A stretch of 16,264 nucleotides of DNA from SVQP01 sp045660125 (GTDB lineage Bacteria; Bacillota; Clostridia; Oscillospirales; CAG-272), in the NCBI GenBank assembly GCA_045660125.1, contig JAZRDG010000092.1, forward strand, positions 1-16,264. Direction: 5' to 3'. Numbering within the stretch: position 1 is the stretch's first letter; each line of letters opens with the position of its first letter. Positions 6,647 through 12,543 of this stretch are shown in pieces. The position numbers and the translations under genes were made by a program. The notes under the pieces were generated by a model. It was not told where the DNA came from, did no database searches, and worked only from the letters and a program-made list of their open reading frames with translations.

Positions 6647-7381
6647 TTACGAAAAAATCAAACCGAGAATGAGATTGAGAGGCATTGCAAAGAGATTGCC
6701 CATGACCTCCATCAAAAAGCCTACTACGATGCCCACGGGGGAGATGTTCAGGCGCGAGAGCAAGAGCAAGATCGCGATCAGCACAATGCCGGTGTAGCGC
6801 TCGTACTGCATGACCTTGAAATACCACTTGGTAGGCAGGAAGACGTACGCAAAGCGCGAGCCGTCAAAGGGCGGAACGGGAATGAGGTTGAACACCGCCA
6901 GCGCAAGATTGAGGTAGGTGTTCATGAAAAGGAACGTGTCAAGTATCTGCATCCAGATGCCGGGCTGCTCGACTCCTGCAAGAATCAGGAAGAATTGCAA
7001 AAGCAGGTTTAATATCAGGCTGACGGTTGCGATCAGGAAATTGGAAATAGGGCCCGCAATGCCCGAGATCGCCATGCCCACGCGCGGATTTTTGAAATGG
7101 CGCGTGTTGATGGGCACGGGATTTGCCCAACCGAATCCCACGATCAGCATGGAAAGAAAGCCGATGGGGTTTAAGTGCTTCAAGGGATTGAGCGTCAGTC
7201 TGCCAAGGTTTTTGGCAGTGGGGTCACCCAGCTTGTAAGCAACCCAGCCGTGCGCGGTCTCGTGTACCGACAGCGCAAACATGATAATGGGCAGGGAAAG
7301 CAGGACCGAGATCAGCGAGAGCTTGAATTCCTCGCTCCCAAAGCCTGCTGTCAAGCCCGATTGAATTAAATTGAGAAGCAT
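6647..7381 (-). CDS. Site-2 protease family protein (peptidase M50, YwhC-like)
   Basis: A 244-residue integral membrane metalloprotease homologue. The zinc-binding motif HETAH is at residues 40-44 inside the first hydrophobic region, and the third zinc ligand is in PPFDG (Asp173). Several further membrane segments are visible (about 28-45, 108-135, 150-170 and 205-240). Conserved family pieces include LGRLTLNPLKHLNPIGF, WANPVPIN and SGIAGPISNF. It lacks the PDZ domain of RseP and the CBS domain of many SpoIVFB-like proteins, so it belongs to the minimal YwhC-type group, whose substrates are unknown. It starts four bases after the lysA stop; its GAGGTAA ribosome binding site overlaps the end of lysA. 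Confidence 0.93.
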   Translation of the reverse strand: MLLNLIQSGLTAGFGSEEFKLSLISVLLSLPIIMFALSVHETAHGWVAYKLGDPTAKNLGRLTLNPLKHLNPIGFLSMLIVGFGWANPVPINTRHFKNPRVGMAISGIAGPISNFLIATVSLILNLLLQFFLILAGVEQPGIWMQILDTFLFMNTYLNLALAVFNLIPVPPFDGSRFAYVFLPTKWYFKVMQYERYTGIVLIAILLLLSRLNISPVGIVVGFLMEVMGNLFAMPLNLILGLIFS

Positions 7382-7385
7382 AAAA

Positions 7386-8705
7386 TTACCTCGTGCAAAC
7401 GGGATCTGTCACGTCGTAAGCAAGCAGATCCTCGTAGGTTTCGCGGCGCACGACCACGCGCGCCTGTCCGTCCCTGATCATGACCAGCGGAGGACGGGGG
7501 ATCTTGTTATAATTGGACGCCATGGAGTGCTGATATGCACCCGTGACCAGCATTGCGAGAATATCACCGCGAACAGGGCGCTGCAGCATCATGCCCTCGC
7601 CGAGCAGGTCGCCCGATTCACAGCAGCGACCCGCAACCGTTGCGCAAAAATCCGCAGGAAGGTCTGCTTTGTTGGCAATCAGCGCGGTGTAGGGGGATTG
7701 ATACAGGGCGTATCTGGGGTTATCAGGCATGCCGCCGTCCACCGATACGTAATTCTTAAAGCCGGGGATCTGCTTGACAGAGCCCACGGTGTAAAGCGTT
7801 GCGCCCGCAGCGGCAACGATCGAGCGGCCGGGCTCCAGAATGACGCGCGGCATAGCGATCTCGTGCGCGGCACACAGCTCCTTGACCTTGTCTGCAATGG
7901 TCTGCATGGTGCTTTCGATATCAAGCGTGGGCTGCTCTGCGGTATAGCGCACGCCAAGTCCGCCGCCCAGGTTGAGCTCGTGCAGCCTTGCGCCGTGCTT
8001 GTGCGTCATGTCTGCCATAAAGGCAACCATAATGGCAGCCGCATCCACAAAGGGCTGCGCGTCAAAGATCTGCGAGCCGATGTGGCAATGCAGACCCTGC
8101 AAATCAACGCCGGGCGCAGCCAGCGCGCGCAAAACCATTTGCTCTGCCTGTCCTGCGTGAATGGCGGAGCCGAACTTGGAATCCACGCCGCCCGTGGAGA
8201 TCGCCTTGTGCGTGTGGGGGTCAATGCCGGGCGTGATGCGCAGCAGAATGCGTGCGCGCATGCCGCGCGCGGTTGCCTGAGCGCTGAGCGAGTCAAGCTC
8301 CTCTGCGTTGTCCACCACGAACGTGCCAACGCCCATGTCAAGCGCTTGCGCAAGGTCGGCGTCGGTCTTGTTGTTGCCGTGGAAATAAATGCGCTCTGCG
8401 GGGAATCCCACGCGCTCGGCAATGTAAAGCTCACCGGGGGAAACGCAGTCAATGCCCATGCCTTCCTCGGCTGCGATGCGGTAAATTTCCGCGCAGCAAA
8501 GTGCCTTGGAGGCAAACAGAGGCAGCGCGCGCTCGCCAAACGACTGTCTTGCGCAGCGCAAGTACAGGCGCATCTGCGCGCGTACGGCGTTTTCGTCAAG
8601 CAGGTTGACGGGCGTGCCGAATTCTGCTGCAAGATCTGCTGCATCAAGACCGCCCACGGTCAGGTGCCCCTGCTCGTTGATATCAAAATGAGGATAAAGT
8701 AACAT
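7386..8705 (-). CDS. lysA: Diaminopimelate decarboxylase
   Basis: A 439-residue PLP-dependent enzyme that decarboxylates meso-diaminopimelate to L-lysine, the last step of the DAP pathway. The fold-III barrel carries the PLP lysine Lys67 in FASKAL, HIGSQ (about 208-212), the phosphate-binding GGGLG (about 247-251) and EPGRS (about 291-295). The C-terminal beta domain has CESGD (about 362-366), whose Cys is a catalytic residue in the family, and later GAYQHSMASNYN. Length fits LysA. The start at 8705 is supported by GAGGTAA, placed as in the next gene downstream. A hairpin array separates it from engB. Because DAP is also the cell-wall cross-linking residue, this enzyme sets the balance between lysine supply and peptidoglycan. 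Confidence 0.96.
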   Translation of the reverse strand: MLLYPHFDINEQGHLTVGGLDAADLAAEFGTPVNLLDENAVRAQMRLYLRCARQSFGERALPLFASKALCCAEIYRIAAEEGMGIDCVSPGELYIAERVGFPAERIYFHGNNKTDADLAQALDMGVGTFVVDNAEELDSLSAQATARGMRARILLRITPGIDPHTHKAISTGGVDSKFGSAIHAGQAEQMVLRALAAPGVDLQGLHCHIGSQIFDAQPFVDAAAIMVAFMADMTHKHGARLHELNLGGGLGVRYTAEQPTLDIESTMQTIADKVKELCAAHEIAMPRVILEPGRSIVAAAGATLYTVGSVKQIPGFKNYVSVDGGMPDNPRYALYQSPYTALIANKADLPADFCATVAGRCCESGDLLGEGMMLQRPVRGDILAMLVTGAYQHSMASNYNKIPRPPLVMIRDGQARVVVRRETYEDLLAYDVTDPVCTR

Positions 8706-8740
8706 AAAAATTACCTCGGAAAATCAAAAATACGATGGAT

Positions 8741-8885
8741 CTGAAATTCGCCCGTGGCAAATTTCAGTCTTCACGTTCCGCAGTATGCGGAACATATCAC
8801 TCGCGCATAACGCGAACATCACTTTGCGCCAGCAAAGCATCACGTTCCGCGCAGCGAAACGCATCGCTCCAACGTCAGTTGGGAG
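8741..8885 (-). repeat. Array of six tandem small hairpins between engB and lysA
   Basis: Six inverted repeats follow one another, ending on the plus strand at 8767, 8793, 8815, 8837, 8860 and 8885, a spacing of about 22-26 bases. Examples are GTTCCGCA-GTA-TGCGGAAC (8775-8793, perfect), TCGCG-CATAA-CGCGA (8801-8815) and CTTTGC-GCCA-GCAAAG (8822-8837). The one at 8844-8860 has a single mismatch. Stem sequences differ, but the linkers on the minus strand are alike (GTGATG, TGATGTT, TGATAT, GTGAAGA). The first hairpin in transcription order contains the engB stop codon. None is followed by a T-tract, so the array is not an ordinary terminator; it could protect or process the mRNA between engB and lysA. 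Confidence 0.7.
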
Positions 8886-9489
8886 TAGGCAGGTCGGCAT
8901 GCGCACAAATGACGCGCCAGACCTCGTTTTTGCCCTCGCCCTTGAGCGAGGAGAAGGGAATGATGGGCGTGCCGAGCTTGATGAGCTTGTGAGAGGCAAG
9001 CGCGGCAAGGTTTTTCTCGCGCTCGGTCTTATTCAGCTTATCTACCTTGGTGGCAACAATGGCGTAGGGGATCTGGCTCTGGTTGAGAAAATCCACCATC
9101 ATCTCGTCGTCGCGCGTCAGTCCCACGCGGCTGTCCACCAGCTGCAGCACAAGGCAGAGCAGATCCACGTTGGGATTGTTGGTGAAATAACCGTCGGTCA
9201 GCATCGACCATTTTTCCTTGTCCTCGGGATTGCGCGCCGCAAAGCCGTAGCCGGGCAGGTCAACCAAGAACAGCTTTTTGTCTACGTTGTAAAAGTTGAC
9301 CGTAATGGTCTTACCGGGTGCGCTGGATACGCGTGCCAAGGATTTTCTGCCAAGCAGCGTGTTGAGCAGCGAGCTCTTACCCACGTTGGAGCGACCCGAA
9401 AAGGCGACCTGGGGAATGGGATTGGTGGGGAATTGCTTGGCAAGTCCCGCGCTGATCTGCAATTGTGCGTTCTGTGTAATCAAAGCCAT
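8875..9489 (-). CDS. engB: Ribosome biogenesis GTPase EngB/YsxC
   Basis: A 204-residue small GTPase that helps late assembly of the 50S ribosomal subunit. All nucleotide-binding motifs are visible: G1 GRSNVGKS (32-39), G3 DLPG (77-80), G4 TKVD (147-150) and a G5-like SSLKGEG (about 180-186). The family string VDLPGYGFA is intact. Its ATG overlaps the lon stop codon (TAATG), with GAGGTAA just upstream, so it should be translated together with lon. lonA followed by ysxC is also the order in Bacillus subtilis. The last codons and the stop lie within the first hairpin of the array that follows. Confidence 0.96.
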   Translation of the reverse strand: MALITQNAQLQISAGLAKQFPTNPIPQVAFSGRSNVGKSSLLNTLLGRKSLARVSSAPGKTITVNFYNVDKKLFLVDLPGYGFAARNPEDKEKWSMLTDGYFTNNPNVDLLCLVLQLVDSRVGLTRDDEMMVDFLNQSQIPYAIVATKVDKLNKTEREKNLAALASHKLIKLGTPIIPFSSLKGEGKNEVWRVICAHADLPTPN

Positions 9490-11933
9490 TATTTTACCTC
9501 TGTAAACGCCGTAGCGGGGGCGCGGTGTGCGCTCTCGGTTACGGGGATGTATTCGGAAATTTCGGGGGTAACGGGCAGCACCTTGGGTGCTTCGGGCAGC
9601 GCAAGCGCAACTGCCAGTACGTCCTCAATGCGGCTGCAGGGAACAAAGTTGACGTGCTGCTTGACCTCGGGATCCAGCTCATGCATATCGCGCAGGTTGT
9701 CTGCGGGGATGCATACGGTATCTGCGCCCGCGGTATAAGCCGCAAGCGATTTTTCCTTCAGGCCGCCAATGGCAAGCACTCTGCCGCGCAGCGTGATCTC
9801 ACCCGTCATGGCAACGTTACGGCGAACGGGAATGCCCGCAAGCGCACTGATCATGGCGGTCGCCATGGTCACGCCCGCGCTGGGGCCGTCCTTGGGCACC
9901 GCACCCTCGGGCACGTGCACGTGAATGTCCTTTTTGGTATAGAAATCGGTGGGAATGCCCCACTTGGAAGCAACAGAGCGCGTATAGGTCAGCGCAGCCT
10001 TGGCGCTTTCCTTCATCACGTCACCAAGCGAGCCTGTCAGCTCGATCTTGCCCGTGCCGTCGGTCACTGCAACCTCCACGCGCAAAACGTCGCCGCCCAC
10101 CTCTGTCCATGCAAGGCCGTTGACCTCGCCGATCTCGTCTACGGGCGAGATGGCGTCGGGCAAGCGCTTGCGCGGGCCGAGATAGCCTTGGATATCGCAT
10201 GCGTCAATGACAATGCGCTTTGCCTCGGTCTCCACCAGCCTCTTGGCTGCCTTGCGGCAAAGGTCTGCAACCGTGCGCTCCAAGTTACGCACGCCCGCCT
10301 CGCGGGTGTAGTAATCGATCAGCTCGTCCACGGCAGCGTCGGTGATCTTGACGGTGCGTGCAGAAAGACCGTGACGCTTGAGCTGCTTGGCAATCAGGTG
10401 GTTTTTGGCAATCGAGCGCTTTTCGCTCTTGGTGTAGGTCTTGAGCTCAATGATCTCCATACGGTCGATCAAGGGACGCGGTACGGTCTCCAGCGTGTTG
10501 GCGGTTGCGATAAACAAGCAATCCGACAAATCAAAGGGCAGCTCCACGAAATGATCGCGGAAGAATTTATTCTGCTCGGGATCCAGCACCTCCAAAAGGG
10601 CAGAGGAGGGGTCACCGTGTGCGCTGATCGAAAGCTTGTCGATCTCGTCAAGCAAGATCAGCGGATTGCGCACGCCCGCGCGCGAGAGCGCGTCGATAAT
10701 TCTGCCGGGCATCGCGCCGATGTAAGTCTTTCTATGGCCGCGAATGTCAGCCTCGTCGCGCACGCCACCCAAGGAGACGCGCACGTATTTGCGCTTCATG
10801 GCGCGTGCAATGGATGCAGCAACCGAGGTCTTACCCACACCGGGAGGGCCGACCAAGCAAATGATCTGGTTTTTCAGATCGGGGGAGAGCTGCTTGACCG
10901 CAAGGAACTCCAGAATGCGCTCCTTGACCTTTTCAAGTCCGTCGTGATCGGCATCCAGTACCTTTTTGGCAGCGGAGATGCTGATGCGGTCCTTGGTGGT
11001 CTTGTTCCAGGGCAGCGAGAGGCAAACGTCCAGATAGTTTTCAATCACGCCCGCTTCCGCAGAGCCAAAGGGCGTACGGGAAAGGCGGTCGTTTTCCTTG
11101 AGCAGCTTTTTCTCCACCTCCTCGGGCAGCTGTGCCTTGGCGATGCGCTGCTTGTTTTCCCAAATCTCGTTATCGCCCTCGCCAAGCTCCTCCTGCAGGG
11201 TGCGGATCTGCTCGCGCATGTAGTATTCCTTTTGGTGTCTTGCGATGCGCTCGCGCACACGCGCGTTGATCATGGCGTCGCATTCCAGGATCTCTGCTTC
11301 GTGATCCAGCATCATGCACACGGTCTCGATGCGGATCATGGGATCAAAGCATTCAAGCACTGTCTGCTTGTCCTCGGGGCGCAGCAGCACGTTGGCGGCA
11401 ATCATGTCGGCAAGCATGCCGGGGTCCTTGAGTGCGCGCGCTGCGTGCATCAGCTCCTCGCCCGATGCGGGCAGGTGGCGTACCACGCGCTCCATGGCGG
11501 TCAGTGCCTGACGCATCAGCGCCTCGGCGCGAATGCCGCCGTTATCCTTGAGTGCGTAGGATTTGCACAAAACCTCCGCATACGTCGCATCCTCGGTGGG
11601 GTGCAGGGCGGTCAGCATACCGCGCGACATACCTACTGCAATGGCGCGGTTTTGTCCGTCACCGGATTTGACAAGCTGTCTGATCTTGGCAACCGTGCCA
11701 ACGCGGTGCAGCTTGGAAAGGGAAGGCTCGCCGCTGTCCGGCTCGGCGGAATTGCGCAATGTGACCAATAAAACGGGCAGAGAGCCTTGCGCTGCAAGCT
11801 TTGCCGCGTGCGCAGAGCCAAAGCTGTCCTCTGCAATATCAAAGTTTACCGTAGCGCCGGGGAAGGTGACGATGCCGCGCAGTGCGATGATCGGCATGGT
11901 CATGCTTTCGGCTTTTTCTATATATCCTGACAT
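9489..11933 (-). CDS. lon: ATP-dependent protease La (LonA)
   Basis: An 814-residue Lon protease that unfolds and degrades damaged and regulatory proteins in the cytoplasm. The N-terminal substrate domain spans about 13-215, followed by a coiled-coil region with the Lon string KEYYMREQIRTLQEELGE. The AAA+ domain has Walker A GPPGVGKT (362-369) and Walker B LLDEID (427-432). The protease domain has Ser685 in KDGPSAG and Lys728 in GGLKEK, the catalytic dyad. The last 30 or so residues (from about 782) are a Pro/Glu/Thr-rich extension past the usual end. The reading frame is open for 42 more codons upstream, but that part covers the promoter region; the ATG at 11933, with AAAGGAA upstream, gives the normal Lon N-terminus. 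First gene of the long minus-strand block. Confidence 0.96.
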   Translation of the reverse strand: MSGYIEKAESMTMPIIALRGIVTFPGATVNFDIAEDSFGSAHAAKLAAQGSLPVLLVTLRNSAEPDSGEPSLSKLHRVGTVAKIRQLVKSGDGQNRAIAVGMSRGMLTALHPTEDATYAEVLCKSYALKDNGGIRAEALMRQALTAMERVVRHLPASGEELMHAARALKDPGMLADMIAANVLLRPEDKQTVLECFDPMIRIETVCMMLDHEAEILECDAMINARVRERIARHQKEYYMREQIRTLQEELGEGDNEIWENKQRIAKAQLPEEVEKKLLKENDRLSRTPFGSAEAGVIENYLDVCLSLPWNKTTKDRISISAAKKVLDADHDGLEKVKERILEFLAVKQLSPDLKNQIICLVGPPGVGKTSVAASIARAMKRKYVRVSLGGVRDEADIRGHRKTYIGAMPGRIIDALSRAGVRNPLILLDEIDKLSISAHGDPSSALLEVLDPEQNKFFRDHFVELPFDLSDCLFIATANTLETVPRPLIDRMEIIELKTYTKSEKRSIAKNHLIAKQLKRHGLSARTVKITDAAVDELIDYYTREAGVRNLERTVADLCRKAAKRLVETEAKRIVIDACDIQGYLGPRKRLPDAISPVDEIGEVNGLAWTEVGGDVLRVEVAVTDGTGKIELTGSLGDVMKESAKAALTYTRSVASKWGIPTDFYTKKDIHVHVPEGAVPKDGPSAGVTMATAMISALAGIPVRRNVAMTGEITLRGRVLAIGGLKEKSLAAYTAGADTVCIPADNLRDMHELDPEVKQHVNFVPCSRIEDVLAVALALPEAPKVLPVTPEISEYIPVTESAHRAPATAFTEVK

Positions 11934-11982
11934 GATGTGTAAAGTTCCTTTCGTTGGTAGGGTAATGCGATATATAATGCAA

Positions 11983-11995
11983 TTCACGGTGTGAA
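11983..11995. promoter_or_regulatory. Short inverted repeat in the lon 5' leader
   Basis: TTCAC and GTGAA flank three bases (GGT), giving a 13-base dyad about 50 bases before the lon ATG and about 25 bases after the candidate -10. It may be a repressor operator or a small RNA hairpin. It is not a CIRCE element. Confidence is low because the arms are only five bases. Confidence 0.25.
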
Positions 11996-12020
11996 CGGGA
12001 TAACAGTATATCAACGTAAC

Positions 12021-12029
12021 ATTATAGCA
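12021..12029 (-). promoter_or_regulatory. Extended -10 promoter of lon
   Basis: The minus strand reads TGCTATAAT, a perfect extended -10 element. A weak -35 candidate (TAGCAA) lies 17 bases upstream. Transcription would start near 12014, leaving an untranslated leader of about 80 bases before the ATG at 11933. It lies downstream of the three tandem terminators, so lon can be transcribed independently of anything further upstream. Confidence 0.55.
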
Positions 12030-12102
12030 CAAGTGCCCCGAAATTGCTATACCCTTCAAGGTTTATTTACAATTATTATATAGTTTTTTTCAAAAAGGGC
12101 AC

Positions 12103-12124
12103 AAAAAAAGCGCGAAAACGCGCG
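12103..12124 (-). terminator. Intrinsic terminator 3 of the tandem set
   Basis: On the minus strand GCGCG-TTTT-CGCGC is followed at once by seven T residues (12109-12103). This is the last and cleanest of three terminators in 80 bases; it precedes the lon promoter. Confidence 0.82.
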
Positions 12125-12143
12125 AAAAAAGCCGAAAAACGGC
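12125..12143 (-). terminator. Intrinsic terminator 2 of the tandem set
   Basis: On the minus strand GCCG-TTTTT-CGGC is followed by six T residues (12130-12125). The stem is short (4 bp), but position and T-tract fit a terminator backing up the one just upstream. Confidence 0.65.
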
Positions 12144-12147
12144 AAAG

Positions 12148-12183
12148 AAAAAACGGAATCGGCATAAACCGATCCCGCTTCCG
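12148..12183 (-). terminator. Intrinsic terminator 1, end of the candidate small RNA
   Basis: On the minus strand CGGAA pairs with TTCCG around an inner stem TCGG/CCGA; an unpaired GCGGGA bulges on the 5' side. The hairpin is followed by six T residues (12153-12148). Its 5' arm shares ACGGAAG with the first hairpin of the candidate RNA, so alternative pairing is possible. Confidence 0.65.
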
Positions 12184-12322
12184 TGTTCGCTCGCGAATTC
12201 CCGGTGCGAACGAAGCTGATGCAACGTTTGGCGTCTTTGCACGCTTTACACCATGAGATTGATGTTCCACAAAGTCCGACTTGAGCTACACCTTTGCGAC
12301 GGAACGTCTGCTTCCGTCGTGC
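12148..12322 (-). ncRNA. Candidate structured small RNA or conditional lon leader
   Basis: A near-consensus promoter predicts a start near 12322, and the first of three terminators would end the transcript near 12148, giving about 175 bases. No credible protein is encoded: the only long frame runs through all three terminators. Visible structures, in order, are an 8-bp perfect hairpin (12297-12319, arms CGACGGAA), an imperfect stem (CAAGT/ACTTTG) near 12263-12275, and a 9-bp stem with one wobble (12186-12214, loop of 11). I do not recognise a known family: the landmarks of tmRNA, RNase P RNA, SRP RNA and T-box leaders are absent. It lies between the terminator of the upstream glycosidase gene and the lon promoter. 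It could be a free small RNA or a leader that lets some transcripts continue into lon. Confidence 0.55.
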
Positions 12323-12328
12323 AAGAAT

Positions 12329-12357
12329 ATTATACCGCATGGGTCGCATTTTGTAAA
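12329..12357 (-). promoter_or_regulatory. Near-consensus promoter of the candidate small RNA
   Basis: On the minus strand TTTACA (12357-12352) is followed after exactly 17 bases by TATAAT (12334-12329). Only one base differs from the housekeeping consensus. No gene start lies close downstream, which is the main reason to propose a non-coding transcript here. Confidence 0.78.
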
Positions 12358-12366
12358 TTGGCAAAG

Positions 12367-12383
12367 TTGACGATTTTTGACGA
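12367..12383. promoter_or_regulatory. TTGACG direct repeat with 10-bp period, CtsR-like
   Basis: TTGACG occurs at 12367-12372 and again at 12377-12382 on the plus strand, exactly one helical turn apart. On the minus strand this reads CGTCAAA-AAT-CGTCAAC. The CtsR operator known from Firmicutes is two RGTCAAA heptads separated by NAN, so spacing and core match, but the first base of each heptad and the last base of the second do not. It lies about 10 bases upstream of the -35 of the small RNA promoter. A response-regulator site is the alternative. Confidence 0.4.
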
Positions 12384-12458
12384 GATATTTCGTGAAAAGG
12401 ACTACGGTTGAGAATTTAGGCATGCTTTTTGCAAATTATTTTGGCTATTTTCCCGATA

Positions 12459-12470
12459 GACATGCATGTC
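12459..12470. repeat. Perfect 12-bp palindrome
   Basis: GACATGCATGTC is its own reverse complement. It lies in the spacer between the glycosidase terminator and the small RNA promoter. It may be a dimeric regulator site, or chance. The rest of the 12384-12499 spacer shows nothing recognisable. Confidence 0.3.
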
Positions 12471-12499
12471 GTACCAAACGGGTGTTCGGTTTTGCCCTG

Positions 12500-12532
12500 A
12501 AAAAAGGGACTCGTCCGAAGACAAGCCCCTTT
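12500..12532 (-). terminator. Strong intrinsic terminator of the glycosidase gene
   Basis: On the minus strand GGGGCTTGTC-TTCG-GACGAGTCCC forms a 10-bp stem (two G-T wobbles) capped by a stable UUCG tetraloop and followed by six T residues (12505-12500). It begins about 11 bases after the stop at 12544, and clearly ends the glycosidase transcript. Confidence 0.92.
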
Positions 12533-12543
12533 GAATAGCAGGA

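Noticed and set aside
8741..8885. CRISPR array
   Set aside because: The stems are all different, the units are too short (22-26 bases), there are no identical repeats with unique spacers, and no cas genes are in the window.
9525..11771. Very long plus-strand open frame opposite lon, and similar ones opposite the glycosidase (12634-15141), lysA, dacF and DUF2953 genes
   Set aside because: They are mirror frames caused by the codon composition of well-identified genes on the minus strand; their translations are His/Cys/Arg-rich with no family features.
11934..12059. A 42-codon N-terminal extension of Lon
   Set aside because: It covers the extended -10 and leader, has no ribosome binding site, and is not needed for the standard Lon N-terminus, which begins properly at 11933.
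12148..12322. Assignment of the orphan RNA to 6S RNA, SRP RNA, tmRNA, RNase P RNA or a T-box
   Set aside because: The ends do not pair as in 6S RNA, and the conserved landmarks of the other families (SRP tetraloop helix, tmRNA tag frame and CCA end, RNase P core, T-box sequence) are not visible.
12056..12364. Minus-strand open frame of 102 codons between lon and the glycosidase gene
   Set aside because: It overlaps the candidate promoter's -10, runs through three intrinsic terminators, has no ribosome binding site and shows no protein-like composition.
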